The translations under genes and the position numbers were made by a program. A stretch of 64,000 nt of DNA from Ornithodoros turicata (Eukaryota; Arthropoda; Arachnida; Ixodida; Argasidae), in the NCBI RefSeq assembly GCF_037126465.1, contig NC_088209.1, positions 24,495,146-24,559,145 of the forward strand, given 5' to 3'. Positions 12,130 to 23,774 of this stretch are shown here, piece after piece (position 1 is the stretch's first letter; every line of letters begins with the position of its first letter). The notes beneath the pieces are model-generated. The model saw only the letters and a list, made by a program, of their open reading frames with translations. It was not told the DNA's origin and searched no databases.

Positions 12130-12465
12130 CAATTTGATTAACCTTTATTAACCTCAGTTACTTTAAATTACCCTTCAATTACCTAAGGTAACCCAGGTTA
12201 CCCGAGGTAATCTTTAATTTAATTTAATTCCCTTTAATTACGTTTACGTGGTGTAATTACTCTCAATTTCCCTTTAATTGACATTAATTACCTTTAATGA
12301 TATGTAATTACCTCCGGCAACCCGCGGCCACTTTCGGTATTCCTTAATTTCATTTCATCATTCTCTTAATTACATATGTCTTACATTCAGTACTTTCAAA
12401 CACAACTTTCTTGCTTTAATTACCCTTAATTACCTCTAATTACCTTCAATTACTCTTACCTCTTA
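12130..12465. repeat. Degenerate TTAATTACC / ACCTTAATTA array
   Basis: About 330 bp of loosely repeated words such as TTAATTACC, TTTAATTACC, CCTTTATTAACC and GGTAACCCAGGTTACC. Unit length varies from about 8 to 14 bp, so it is a decayed minisatellite, not a simple microsatellite. It is AT-rich and without genes. Confidence 0.65.
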
Positions 12466-12582
12466 CTCTTACTTACCTGAAACCACTTCAGTTTCATACC
12501 ATTTACCTTCATTTACACTTACCCTCATATCTCCCCTTTACATCTTCACTTACACCTCTGCCTCGGTGAGGCTTCACCATCT

Positions 12583-12606
12583 CACACACGCACACACACA
12601 CACACA
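12583..12606. repeat. (AC)n microsatellite
   Basis: CACACACGCACACACACAC followed by ACATACATAC. Confidence 0.9.
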
Positions 12607-13317
12607 TACATACAGCTTTTTCCACTTTGACACTCCTAATGCTAACGCATAAAAGTAACATAAATGAAAGTATCCATTTCGGAAGGGAGTTGTTACTCGC
12701 GATGAGGCGATCCGTCAATTTTCCAGAGCGACGCTGCCTCGGTTCAAATGGGAAGCCTTCATGACTAGCATTGTTTCAGCGCTTGAACTTCGTTTGTAAC
12801 CCTGTCGGAACGAAGAAACCGTAGCTCCACGGCGGAAATGGCTGGTTTTTCTTTTTTCTCTTTTTGTCCTTTCTGCTTCCGTTGGATGTAGTAGCTGCGC
12901 GAAGACACCTCGTCGCATATTTTCTGCGGTCAGTTGTGGAAAGCAGACAAGAAAGCAGGGAAGAAGACATTGGTCATTACGCTATATTGGAGTATAGTGG
13001 AGGGGGAAGATGGAATGTTTCGAGTTTAAGGGCCATTTCTTGACGGCCGCATTTTAAACGGCACAGGCTGCGCAGGCAGCAACGGCAGCGCAGGCAGGCA
13101 GGCAGGCAGCAAACGGCGCAAGCTGCGCATTGCCGCTGACCTGCTCGCATGGAGTATAACGCGGTTCCTGTAGAGTTTCGTCCGGATAGGGAAACGGAAC
13201 TCCGGATATATGACGGCAGATTTGTATGGACTGACACCTGTCCCCATGTTTCTTGTCCGGATAGCGCGTGATCCGGATAAGCGAAGCACGCATAACCGGG
13301 GCTATTCCTTCGTGTTG

Positions 13318-13435
13318 TTACGTGTTTACTTTACTTTACTTTATTTTACTTTACTTTATTTTACTTTACTTTACTACTTTACGTTATTTTACTTTACTTT
13401 ACTACTTTACTTTATTTTACTAATTTACTAACTAA
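13318..13435. repeat. (TTTAC)n microsatellite
   Basis: Repeated TTTAC with TTTAT variants fills the interval. Confidence 0.9.
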
Positions 13436-14379
13436 CTACGTAGGAAGGGAGTTGCCTCAGGACAGAAGCCGCCGATATTTCAAACAGAGACTGTTCTTCT
13501 TCTGAACACCGTCCTCATCATTGGCATGGTATTTAAAGGGTTAGGTGTGACGTGTTTAAAGGTTCATGCGAATTGTGGGTCAACAGCCCGGAGGGAAGAA
13601 AGGTTCCGTACGGGTTTCTACGGCCGGAGTGAATGGCTGCTTTGTTAGAGTGTGGAGGGGATTATGTGAACGTAGTGATCTAACTACGTGTTTCTACGTG
13701 TTCTGTATTTCTACGTGTACTACTAACCACGTGTTTCTTTCCTTTGCTTCTTTTTTCGCGCCGCGCTGGAACTCTTCTTGAGCGTGCCCCAGAAAGCATG
13801 CCGTCACACTCATGGATCGGTAGCTACCGTACAGTAGCGACACCGCCCCCATAACGCTTAACAAAAACACACAAGTCGTACGTTCCACTTTTAGTCTAAT
13901 ACGCACACAGAAACAGTCACGTATGGTCAGCAGCTGTCGACTTTCCCGAGAGGCCAGGCAGCCCAGCCGTTAAACACGACAACGGCTTCCAGAAAGTGTT
14001 TCCCCGACAACGTGTAATGGCTTCTCTGGGCTCGAACAAGGTCGGTATAAGTTATGTGCGTTGTGGATACGTCACCGTGAGAGGAGGGCTATTTTTGGGT
14101 CGTGGTTGCATCCCTCGAAGACTTGCGATGGATTTTCTAAACTTATAGCGAAATTTATTAAAGATTATGAGCACAATTGTATGCACGCATTCCATTGCGT
14201 TGTGTTTACATGCAGATACTATTTGTCGTTGTTCCTGCGATGATGTGCGAACTGTACAACAACGTGTGTACGCGCAACATGTCTTTACTCAAATACATGA
14301 CTATGCACCTATGAGTGACTACACATGCGGGGATTATAATTATAATTGCAGTGGCACTCCAGCGATGGTAACATATAGG

Positions 14380-14570
14380 TGCCCAGGAATGGAATATTTC
14401 TATCAGAGTTGCGGAATGGCATCACCCATTCCCATTCCAATTCCATTATATTCCGAGGAATGAAGATTTGTGATAATTCCATTCCTTTCAATTCTTTAAT
14501 GAAAAGGTATGGCCAATTCCCACTCCCGGAATGGCTTGGCAACCCCATTCCATTCCTTTAATTCCACCAA
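14380..14570. repeat. ATTCC-rich degenerate tract
   Basis: Irregular repeats of GGAATGG, CCATTCC and AATTCC occur on both strands, so short palindromes form throughout. It is related in composition to the cores of the dispersed repeats at 14790 and 24088 but is not an ordered copy. Confidence 0.5.
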
Positions 14571-14748
14571 TAAAAGAATTAGGACCGGTAACCGTACTAG
14601 CTAGCCCAGCAGTGCGATAGAGGAGATTGACATTACCCAGCACGGAAGAAGCACAAAGACAAGGTTATTTCGCCCTCCTCATCGCCTCCTGGTATGGAGT
14701 AGCCGGCTTCCACGTTGGTAGTGCCAATTTTCTCAATTTTTTTCTTTT

Positions 14749-14785
14749 ACACTCACTCACTCACTCACTCACTCACTCACTCCTC
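14749..14785. repeat. (ACTC)n microsatellite
   Basis: Tandem CACTCACTCACT lies directly upstream of the ATTCC-core dispersed repeat. Confidence 0.95.
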
Positions 14786-14789
14786 TCCT

Positions 14790-15125
14790 CCTCCTCCTCC
14801 CCCTCTTCATTGGCATCATCATTACAGGAGTTTTCCACTAAAATATCCTGTGCAAGACATGTACGGTTGCGGGCCTCACACTAGTGAAGCCAAAATCTCC
14901 ATTTTATTTTTTCTTAAAACCAAACCAAACCATCGCCCTTGACCGTGTGGCACCCAGACCATTACATTCCAATTCCATTCCGCCTGCGAAAAAATGCCTA
15001 ATTCCATACCCATTCCATTCCCAGGACAGTTTCCGCCATTCCATTTCAATTCCATTCCGGGCTCTGGTAAATCTCGAATGATTCCACTATCATTCCAACC
15101 CCGGAGTGGCAGCTCAGCAACGCAG
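14790..15125 (+). repeat. Dispersed repeat with ATTCCAATTCCATTCC core, copy 1
   Basis: It begins in a CTCCTC run with CATTGGCATCATCATTACAG, then TTTTCCACTAAA, AAACCAAACCAAACCATCGC, CCTTGACCGTGT, several ATTCCAATTCCATTCC units and TTCCAACCCCGG. The reverse complement of 24088-24427 matches it end to end. An additional ATTCC-rich stretch upstream (14380-14570) contains GGAATGG words but is a different arrangement. Confidence 0.8.
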
Positions 15126-15329
15126 ATCTCTATTATACAGTATATGCGCCCTGGAAAGAATGACATCGGAAATCATCTTCCCCTATTGCAGACAAGTATC
15201 GCTTCTGTATGTCTGTAAGACACACAGTCTGCAAACTGTGGAGCAGCAAGAACAAGGGAATGCTGAGCCGATGCTGTGCCACAGCTTTACAGCGACGAGA
15301 ACGCTAATTCGATGGCACGACTCGACTAT

Positions 15330-15660
15330 GGAGAGGCACTGGGCAGACGACGTTTGTACACCGCCGCACAACGTAGTTGCCAAATGATCACCGAACTGCG
15401 ACATTCGAACACCACATGGCGGGTTGTCTTCACGCAGTCACAGGACGGGAAATAGCGTTCTCCCTTGAAGTAATGTTCCAGGTCCAAAGGTCGTCCCGCG
15501 TTGGTTGAATATCCTATGCGAAGCAACAGAATGTATCACGCAAGGGGGCGGGAAACCGAGGGCATATTGCCGCCTTCCACGCGATGCTTCCAACTTGTTG
15601 TTGTAGCCCAACTCGCGTTGGCATGACTGCGATGCAAAATCCAGTGATCCCATTTACAAC
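15330..15660 (-). pseudogene. Decayed retroelement fragment with a zinc-knuckle-like end
   Basis: On the minus strand two shifted frames read GYNNKLEASRGRRQYALGF and then RIGYSTNAGRPLDLEHYFKG, PSCDCVKTTRHVVFECRSS. The spacing of RIGxxxxxxxxxLxxF and CDC(x)4-5T(x)HVxFEC resembles the C-terminus of RNase H-bearing non-LTR elements, a different family from the CCHCG copies. At least one frameshift is present. Confidence 0.4.
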
Positions 15661-16864
15661 CTTAAAACCACTGCCAGGTGCGCTCAAAATAGGACAGTTC
15701 ATGGGCATCGCCGGCTTGGCATTTAGAAAGAGATACTGCAATGCGTTCTTCCAATAAGCGGGTGCAGGTCCATTATGGCCGAGTAAAATGTTTGAAAGGG
15801 GGATATTAAAATTTATCACAGAGGAAAAAAAAGGTCAGGAAAAAAGGAAAGGTCGATAATGGTCAGGCATGTAGTGCATGAGAAAGGCGGAAATGAGTAC
15901 AGCACGCGGCTTCCAAGAAGCGTTACTGTAGTCTTCCCTGATAAGGCTGACTATGCATCGTAGCCACACAATGAGACAGCATCTTCAACACAACTGGTGT
16001 GGCCATCTCACACCACGTTAGCGCCCAGGCGCTTATTCCTGCCTCCCGACCTCAACGAACACGTCATTGTTGTGCGGGATCGCATGCGTAAACCGTTGCA
16101 GGCCGCACATTTCTTGTCGAGAGCTGCTGCTACCGTCCAGTACACACAACAAGTTTTCTTTTATAAGTATACAAGTTTTCTTTTGCATGCTAACGATCGG
16201 GCACAATGCGATCGATAATGCGAGGTAAATTCTCCCCGCTTTGTGTCTAAAAGCTTAGTATGTATAAATAAACGTGGAAGGGCTCTGGAAAAAATAGGTC
16301 AGGAAGAGGAGAAATTATGATTACAAGCCCTGGGATACATATTCATTCGGGATGCGAATATGTATGGGCGCGGAAAGTACGGGTGCAGCGCGTAATCATG
16401 GCGCGCAAGAGAGCTTTCAATCACGCGAGTCAGAAAAGTCGCTTCCCTCAGCTGCCGGCCTGAGCATAGTGAGGGCCGCGTGCCGTCTTTTTCTTTCTTT
16501 CTTTTCGCCTTTCTGTTTGGAGCCGCGCGTCCCGCGCCTGAAGTAGAGCAGTCGACCGGTGGCCTTGATTCCGCGCCGTAGCATACGATTCTCGGCACCC
16601 AATAAGCGTGCTCGGATGAGCTGAGGTCACAACATCCTGGACGGGGCCACGAGAGCTCACTGCCGCTGCGCGCATTCTTGTAAACGAATTTCGTCAGGAA
16701 ACGTGCGCTTTCGAAAGGAAATATTTTCAGTGACACTATACACACTATTCGGGGTGCCTTCCATGCTATAGAATCAGGTGCTCAGTCGTTGTTGTGGTGT
16801 CGTTATTTACCGCGTGGTGATACGATGTACAAAGGAAGAGGGGTTTAAAAATTTACTGGTTTTC
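15661..16864. other. No gene seen
   Basis: Open frames here lack motifs. There is a T/C-rich stretch at 16489-16512. Confidence 0.5.
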
Positions 16865-17070
16865 CACCACCACCACCACTACTGGGCTATTTGCCTGCCT
16901 CATATGGCTGTATGCTGTACGGGATGATTGTATTCTGGGTCGACTTCACAAGGTAGTGTGCCGACATTTGCCTCGTCAGAGGAAAACCCAGGAAAAACAC
17001 CGGGAAAGCGCAGCCGGAGCCGCGCTCCGGATTAGAATCACGCCGTTGCTTTGAAGTGGCTGACAGGACA
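16865..17070 (-). repeat. tRNA-derived SINE
   Basis: In complement it reads GATTCTAATCCGGAGCGCGG (a mutated B box), TTTTTCCTGGGTTTTCCTC, AATGTCGGCACA and TGTGAAGTCGACCC. A CCACCACCACCACCAC run at 16864-16882 forms the 3' end, as in the copy at 23775. Confidence 0.7.
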
Positions 17071-18774
17071 CTGGGTTTCACAACTCTATATTTACCATAT
17101 CGTTTCCGTAAAGTGCGTAACTATTAGGAATTTTTCGATAGACGGTTCCGAAAACGTGAAAAGACCAATCGCGCTACTCCTTTCAACACGCTGACATAAC
17201 ATCACATTGTCTGATTTTAGATTTGACAGCATCCTTTACCGTATGGTTTTCGGAGCTGGCTTCTGAACAACGCTTCTAATCAGATACTGAGCTGCCCTTG
17301 ACCGGTAGTGCATATCTCACGCAACATGAGGCACCACATATCCAATCAATTGTACTCATAAATAACGTGATATCCCGTAAGAATCTCACCATGTGACGAC
17401 ACAGCATCATGGCTCAGGGTTGTTTGGATCCACATTGGTTTTATCCGGTGGATTATTTTGTATTTTATACACACAATTTTATCCGGATTTTTGTAGATAT
17501 TTAACGTCACACGGAAAACTCCCGGTTTATTTTCTTGTAGTGTTGGCTGTTTCCAAAAGCTCAGGTACGCGCAACATTTGCTTTTAACTTTTTTAACTAA
17601 CTTTTTTAACTAACTTTTTAACTTAGCTTTTTAACTTATAACTTTTCAGATTTAACTTTTTCCCGCTTTCTTCTACTTCTGACAGCTAGCCCAGGCGTGT
17701 AGGATCCACACCATTCAACCACGCGTGCATGGAACTCCACTTTTCGGAAAACAATAGAAACTGATACTATATTGCTGGGACAGGCAGTTCCGTAAACAGA
17801 AATTATGAGAGGTCACCCAAATCAAGAACAGCCTCTCTGTATTATTTTTAGTCCGTCCAACTCAAACTCCAAGAACAGCAAAGCACAAAAGCAAGCAGCA
17901 AGAGCATTTGTTTTTTTCTCTGTGTCACATTTCTAGCCTTGTATATATTCTCCAAAAATGTCCAAAAATATCCGGGTTTTATCCAAAAAAGCCCACAGGA
18001 GAGGATCTTTTTAAAAATATCCGGATTTTTTTTTTTCAGCCCTGTCATGGCTCTTGAAGGAACGGGGCAATGGCGACACTAACTCTCCGCTTGCATTTTA
18101 CAGCTATGCGCTCTATCGTACGAGGTTTCTCCATGTGGCGAAGCAGCTTATTTCAATACGATTTGGGTACACTCAAACACTTTGCGAACTCTGCCTTAGG
18201 TTGGAACTTCCATTTCCTGCGGAGTATTTTATTGACTCCGAGGCTTCCTTTCCACGAAGCAATTTATTTTCGTAGCGATGTCGAGTCTCGCTGCCTTTTC
18301 GAATAGGATGCATACGTCTTGCGCGTCTTTAGGCCTGAAAGGGAAGTCCTGATCGTTATGTTCTGTAAGTGGGATTTGCGAATCTCAGGCGGCCCCAAAG
18401 TGGTTTTCGAACCGCGGGTCCGTCCTCTAGACGGGTGCCTGGGGGGTCATCTATTCAAGGAATACGTCTTCTAGTGTTTGTAGTGTGTTTTGTTGTCACT
18501 TTATGATTATTTACCGTCATATTCCTCTTATTCGTAACGCAGTTAACCGGAAAACTCGTTATCCACTCTGCGTTGCCGGGAACGGTGCTACTATTAGGTT
18601 TCCATTCGGCTATCCAGAATTGGCTCTACGTATTCGGTCGTAAACTACTGGCAACACTTCTTCCAGAACCAGTCAGTCTTATAACCGCTTGTCCGGAAGC
18701 GTGCAAGGGTATCCAGCCCTTCGCGTTTGGTAGCGTTTGCGCTGTCCCCGGGGCTAACCTCACGGAAGTCGGGA
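17071..18774. other. No gene seen; ATCCGG-containing low-complexity stretches
   Basis: ATCCGG words near 17440-17490 and 17970-18030 occur in roughly opposite orientation, and a CTTTTTAACT repeat lies at 17585-17655. These may be an old inverted-repeat element, but the ends could not be fixed. Confidence 0.4.
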
Positions 18775-19046
18775 TCCGGAAAAATCGTCCCCGGAGAAAT
18801 CGTCCCCGGTAGGAACCTAGGTTAGAACCGGGTCCTAAGTTAGTTTTCGGAGGTTAGGTTAGTTTAAGCTTGCTTTTGACAGTTCACCATGCGGTTGAGG
18901 GAGGCCATCCACGGGGGGCACGCGCGCTACGCTACGCTATAACGCCGTTTGACGAAAACTACTTTTCTTGATACTTTTCTCGCGGGGACATTTTCTCCGG
19001 TGGACGTTTTTTCCGGGGACGATTTCTCCGGCGACGATTTTTTTCT
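18775..19046. repeat. Foldback element with GGGGACGATTTCTCCGG termini
   Basis: The left end GGAAAAATCGTCCCCGGAGA, followed by AATCGTCCCCGG, is complemented by CCGGGGACGATTTCTCCGGC at about 19013-19033 and ACGATTTTTTTC to 19046. The interior holds GGTTAGGTTAG-type and CGCGGGGACATTTTCTCCGG repeats. It is about 270 bp without coding potential. No clear target duplication was found. Confidence 0.55.
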
Positions 19047-19829
19047 ACACCCGAGGAAGCCGTCTATTTGCCTGTTTGTCCTGAGGTCAGCCTGCACAAG
19101 CTTGAGCGCGCAGACGGTGTCGATGGTTCCCGAGAAGTGAAAGAGGCGTGCCATATTTTAATTTACTTATCAACTTATCAACTCCAGGCTTCACACGTCC
19201 ATTTGATAGACAGACGTTTCGCGCAAACAGACAGACGGTCACCATTTTGCAACTTGGGGAGGGGGGGGGGGGGCTTCTAATGCTTACGCATTGAAAGTCT
19301 ATGTGTAAACGGCGATATCCATCACAAAACATTACCAGCATGCAGGACTGTCGTCTGGTCCGTGTGTCTGTCCATCGTGCATTTCTCCATATAGAGCAGG
19401 GGGTAGGTTACTCTATAGTTAGATAGTTAATAAATTAGGAAGATAAAGTAAACCTTGGAGCTTTCAGCAACCCACCATGGGTGCTACCTGCTCCATTGCA
19501 AAAACTATATAGCTATTACACATTCGGAATCAAAATCCTCACAGCAATCAAAACAAATCACAGCGGGATCCCTCACATTCTCACGGGCACCCAATTAATA
19601 GAGCGCACTTAGTGTTCACGACACAGTTGTGAGACCAGTCTCACTCAAGAAGGCTACCAGCAGACGGATTGCCTTTCGTTGATTGCGCGGAGTATCCCAA
19701 GGACCCAATAAATGAGTCAGCTAGCTATAGACTCAGGGAAATGTTATCAGCAGCTAGCCTACACCAGCTTGCTCGCGTTTCGTTTCTTTGTTCCAAAGCA
19801 GCTCATTCGATCGGAGTTGACGTTTACTG

Positions 19830-20160
19830 TAATTGGCTGCTCGAATTGCTCACCATAAAAGAACCACTCATAAAGTCTACTTCACGCAATTTGATGCGAA
19901 GTACTTCCTCGCCTCCTTACGTAATCGCCTCTCTAAAACTATGTGGACAGGCGACGTCTTGAATCACTCGTTCCTCGCGCGGATCGACCCAAACTACACC
20001 TACTGCCTCCCATCGAAGATGGGATGGGTAGTTAGAGTCCGTCATCCATCGCCTGCGACTCAACGTCCTGTTCGCAGCAGCATTCCTCCGTAAGACAGGT
20101 GTCGTTGGATCGCCGAACTGTTCAACTTGCGGAACTGTGGAGAACACGGAGCACGTGCTG
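19830..20160 (+). pseudogene. Non-LTR retrotransposon fragment, 5' part, interrupted by a MITE
   Basis: Two overlapping frames carry retroelement sequence: first a stretch ending PNYTYCLPSKMGWV (about 19830-20030). A shift then gives ESVIHRLRLNVLFAAAFLRK and NCSTCGTVENTEHVL, the linker and zinc knuckle of RNase H-type elements. The reading frame stops abruptly at 20160 where a MITE begins (20161-20667). Beyond the MITE it resumes in the correct frame at 20670. The original protein would have continued through the knuckle cysteine without loss of a base apart from the 2-bp target duplication. Confidence 0.7.
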
Positions 20161-20667
20161 CACTCTTAAAAATGAACTTCTCCGCATAGCACGATCCTAA
20201 CCAACCGTCATCTCTAATGATATCGTTATCTACCCTGGGGGCTTAATCGCTTCATCGTCGTTACGGTCGTTACAAGCTAACGAGTGGCGGGAAATTCAAA
20301 AAGACGGGCGGGAAATTTAAAAAGGTGGGCACGTGATAAAACACGTGCACGGCGCTCTTCGCGGGATACGTGAAGTATACGTGAAGGCCGAGGTACACGT
20401 AACGCGCAATGTGTCACGTGCCCACCTTTTTGAATTTCCCGCCGCTCGTTAGCTTGTAACGACCGTAACGACGAAGAAGCGATTAAGCCCCCTGATTTGT
20501 TGAAAACGGGAGGCGTACGCCTTTTTTGTGACAATTATGAACAGCATAAGTGTCACAAAAAAAGGCCTACGCCTCTCGTTTTCAACAAATCAGGGCAGAT
20601 AACGATATCATTCGAGATGATGGTTGGCTAGGAGCGTGCTCTGCGGTGAAGTTCATTTTTAAGAGTG
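20161..20667. mobile_element. Foldback MITE (CACTCTTAAAAATGAACTTC family) inserted in a retroelement
   Basis: The termini are CACTCTTAAAAATGAACTTC on the left and its reverse complement at 20648-20667. The flanking dinucleotide TG (20159-20160 and 20668-20669) looks like a 2-bp duplication. The 507-bp length is explained by a 254-bp secondary insertion at 20238-20491; without it the element is about 250 bp, like the copy at 49078. The interior is itself palindromic around 20510-20600 (GGCGTACGCC arms and TTTGTTGAAAAC / GTTTTCAACAAA). Confidence 0.85.
20238..20491. mobile_element. Second MITE nested inside the MITE at 20161-20667
   Basis: Inverted termini start GGGGCTTAATCGCTTC and extend about 60-90 bp (TCGTCGTTACGGTCGTTACA, then GGCGGGAAATTCAAAAAG on the opposite arm). 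It is flanked by CTG at 20235-20237 and 20492-20494, absent as a duplicate in the uninterrupted sister copy at 49078. The core holds CACGTG repeats. The 254-bp length and 3-bp duplication suggest a PIF/Harbinger-like non-autonomous element, but the superfamily is not certain. Confidence 0.8.
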
Positions 20668-20669
20668 TG

Positions 20670-20850
20670 GTCACCTGCCGACGCTTCGACTCCAGTCGGC
20701 GAACACTGAAGGACGTTCTTGCTAAACTTGACAACCGACCTTTTAGTGTTGGGAAGGTACTGGTGAGCTGGCCAAAGCAGTAGCAACAACCTGCTCTGTG
20801 TGCCTTGGCGAACTACCTCGAGGACATACGTGCTGAAATAATCTTTTAAA
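20670..20850 (+). pseudogene. Non-LTR retrotransposon fragment, 3' part, continuation after the MITE
   Basis: This stretch reads VTCRRFDSSRRTLKDVLAK, then RPFSVGKVLVSWP, then a TAG at about 20781, followed in frame by ANYLEDIRAEI. It is the C-terminal knuckle (VTC) and RPFSxGKxLxxWP block of the same element as 19830-20160. Removing 20161-20669 joins EHVL directly to VTC. Confidence 0.7.
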
Positions 20851-20881
20851 TCATTCAGTGCTTTCACACATCAAGCGTCAT

Positions 20882-20960
20882 GGAACAGCTGGTCGCACCA
20901 GTGCGACCGATATGTTTCCTTTTTTTTTTTTTCCTACTTCTATTCTATTCTGGAATTGTG
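20882..20960 (+). repeat. Dispersed repeat with GGTCGCxCCAGTGCGACC palindrome, copy 2
   Basis: It reads CAGCTGGTCGCACCAGTGCG, then ACCGATATGTTTCC, a T-rich run and CTACTTCTATTCTATTCTGG. It is homologous to 8715-8795 on the other strand. Confidence 0.7.
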
Positions 20961-21458
20961 CACAGCTTTGTGACGGTGTTCTATGCAGCATTTTGCTGAG
21001 CGCCAAGTTTGGTGAGTATGGCTTAAAACCTTGAGAGACAGGAATGGGAATAAGACGGGAAAAATCTCACACCTATAGCATTCTTTCTACAGCGTAGCGT
21101 GTTGGGTTGAGAATGCTAGCGATCGTAGTCGCGCAAAGATCGAAGGCGTAAATATGATTTCCCTCCGGTGATGCGTTTCCTTCAGACTTCTGAAAAACAA
21201 AAAGACAAAAAAAGATAAAGAAATAAAGAAAAAGAAAATCGATAACTAAGGTCTGGGAAGACAGGCTCAACGAATTGACAACAACAGGGGGGAACGAATT
21301 GACGGAGACTGCAAAATATAGCCGTACAAGGACTTCAGTTCTATAGAGCCACGAGCAGTGCAGGCAGGCGTCTCCACTTGAATTCAGCAGAGACACATAT
21401 CCACTTTAGATCGCAAGCACGGCCGCAATTGAAAACGCGACGTTATTATTTTCTGTCT

Positions 21459-21459
21459 A

Positions 21460-21507
<48 letters not shown>
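21459..21507. repeat. (CTGT)n microsatellite
   Basis: About eleven uninterrupted CTGT units next to the retroelement tail at 21541. Confidence 0.95.
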
Positions 21508-21508
<1 letters not shown>

Positions 21509-21540
21509 GCTCCCAAGTATAGCGTTCGTAAACGTACAAC

Positions 21541-21745
21541 AACAAACAACTTTATTGTGAGATGATGAATGGGGAGTTTCACCGCCAGGGGCGATACTCT
21601 ACACCATTGCTGGTGGTGATGCGGGGAATGAAATAATGAGCCCCTTCACAATAAGGGTCGAAGTCCTATAGTATCCAGAAAGGTCAAGAGAGCGTTGAGG
21701 GCAAAGCGTTGGTGGGCTGGATGTGGCCGTGAACGTACACGAGTC
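21541..21745 (-). pseudogene. 3' UTR and last codons of the RNase H non-LTR retrotransposon family
   Basis: Read on the minus strand, the last codons give HPAHQRFALNALLTFLDTIG, followed by the family 3' UTR (CACCACCAGCAATGGTGTAG, then GCGGTGAAACTCCCC). It ends with CACAATAAAGTTGTTTGTTG next to a GTCT microsatellite. It is a heavily 5'-truncated insertion. Confidence 0.65.
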
Positions 21746-22004
21746 TTCGTAAGTAAAGCACTTTTCAACATACAAGCGAACTGCGAATTCAGCCGAAGTT
21801 TGAGAACCAAGCTGTGGATGATTTAGTTTGCTTTCTATTTATTTTATTTTTTTGTAGCGCATAATTCGAATCAGTGAGCGATCAAGGCGAAAATACATCG
21901 ATATTAGCTTTACTAATTGTACCTATCGTAAAAATGCGAAGTTCGCTTCGCGGTATAAACATTTCATAACATAATGTACACACTTTGTCTTCGTATAGAC
22001 AGTT

Positions 22005-22068
22005 CCGAGTGGCTTGGGACTAACGTCTTCATTTTTATTCTTTTACCAATCAATCAATCAACACTTCG
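22005..22068 (+). repeat. Short retroposon 3' end with (AATC)n tail
   Basis: CCGAGTGGCTTGGGACTAAC, then a T-rich run and CAATCAATCAATCAACAC. It nearly matches 55913-55977. Confidence 0.55.
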
Positions 22069-23682
22069 ACTTTAAAAGCTCGTATGGTTGCATTACCGCT
22101 CGTAACAACAACAACTACATGTATGACGATGGGATGAGGTAGAACTGAGCGGCAGAAATGAGAAATAAAACATACTATAGGTCAAGTAATACTCACAGTG
22201 AACTTCCCATTCACATTCGGTGCTTCTCTTAGACATCCACTCCATCATTCACCATCATCCATATCATTTAGTACACGGCACGTTTGCGAAGCCGCAAACG
22301 AACACCTAAAACCGCAAATATGATGTTAAAGAAAGTCAGACGACTGTTCGTAATGATTGATTTTTCCAATCACGGTACTATTGACAACCACCGCATATTT
22401 TTTCTTTCGTTTACCTTTCCTCCTTTTAGGAGAACTGCAGTATAGCCAGCCTTCTTCACGGGCGCCACATTCTCTCTTTCTGATCTGCTTTTGTTTACCA
22501 AGACAATACACCAAAAACAAACAAACAAACAAACAAAAAAGACATTGCCAAATGCCAGTGCCCGGGGCCAGGTACTTTCGAGCCCATCAAATAAACGGTA
22601 CGTGATTCGTGTTGTACAATCCTGCCACTTAGGTATGGATATTATATGCATGCTGTTTTGAGGCTCGCATGATGCATGCACGTTCTTTTGTTCTTTGTTC
22701 ATCATCGTCTCTTTATGTATGTGTGTTTTTGGTGACGCGATCATCAAACATGCACCAGTCATGAATGGCTTCGTTCTCTGAATTGAATTTATTTGCACGC
22801 AAAATGGTGCGGGCAAACTGCGACAAAAATGCCAATCTCGCTTTACCTCTTTGATTACGCGGGCATATTTATGGCGTTCGATACGTTTAAACTGGAGTGC
22901 TCGGAATTATGAAGTCTTTCTGATATACCGGCGTATCCACTTCGGGAAATTGATTATTCCTACTAATAGCGCACGAAAGGGTATGGCGGCTGGTACAGAA
23001 TTCGTTGTGGAGTCGTTTGTGGCAAGTGTGAAATTTCCCTCTATAGTTCGGTTTTTGTACGACAAACCCGCACCGTACATCGTTGTGCTTTTATTTATGT
23101 AGCACCCTTACTCCTGTCGCTGCCACCTGAGCATTTGAGTATACACTAAATTTAGCAGTGGCGCCTTGTCGCTTGAAAAGGCTGTGCACAATTCAGGAAA
23201 CATTGGGGCTGGATCGATGTTGTAATTTGTTCTGATTTCTCGTGTCTTCAGGTCATAATTAGCCCAATAAGTATCCCATTGTACGCGATAAGTTGATAAA
23301 GGTACAATGATGGGCGTCACAGTAACGAAATCCTACAGTGTCCGGAAAGGGGAGCAGTCTTTTTAGGATACGGAGTTGGTGCCCTTAATTTGAACCATAA
23401 ATCAAGCAATCATGTGGTAGTGATAGGGCGAGAACCCGACTTTTCACAATACTGAATGCGGAGTACAGGCAAAAGCTGACGTCCAGCACAATAAACCATA
23501 TTTCCTGCCACTTCATGACACCAAAGCCTGATTTCGTGACAAGAAGGAATTGCCTCTGGAGCTCACGAGATGATTTGTGTGTGACAGTTGCGCAGTTTCT
23601 CACATACAGTACGTGTTGGTCGTGTTTATTAATTAGCGCCAGTAATTTTAATTTGATTTTGTGTAACACTTTAAACATTGGG
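22069..23682. other. No gene seen
   Basis: It contains a CAAACAAACAAACAAA run at 22517-22535. Open frames at 22370-22816 and 22851-23102 show no family resemblance. Confidence 0.5.
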
Positions 23683-23774
23683 TGATAATGATGGTGATGG
23701 AAAGAAGAAAAAAATGGGGAGGTGAGTCACGACTAAATCGGATTGGCTACTCTAGTAGACCTACGTATAAAAAA

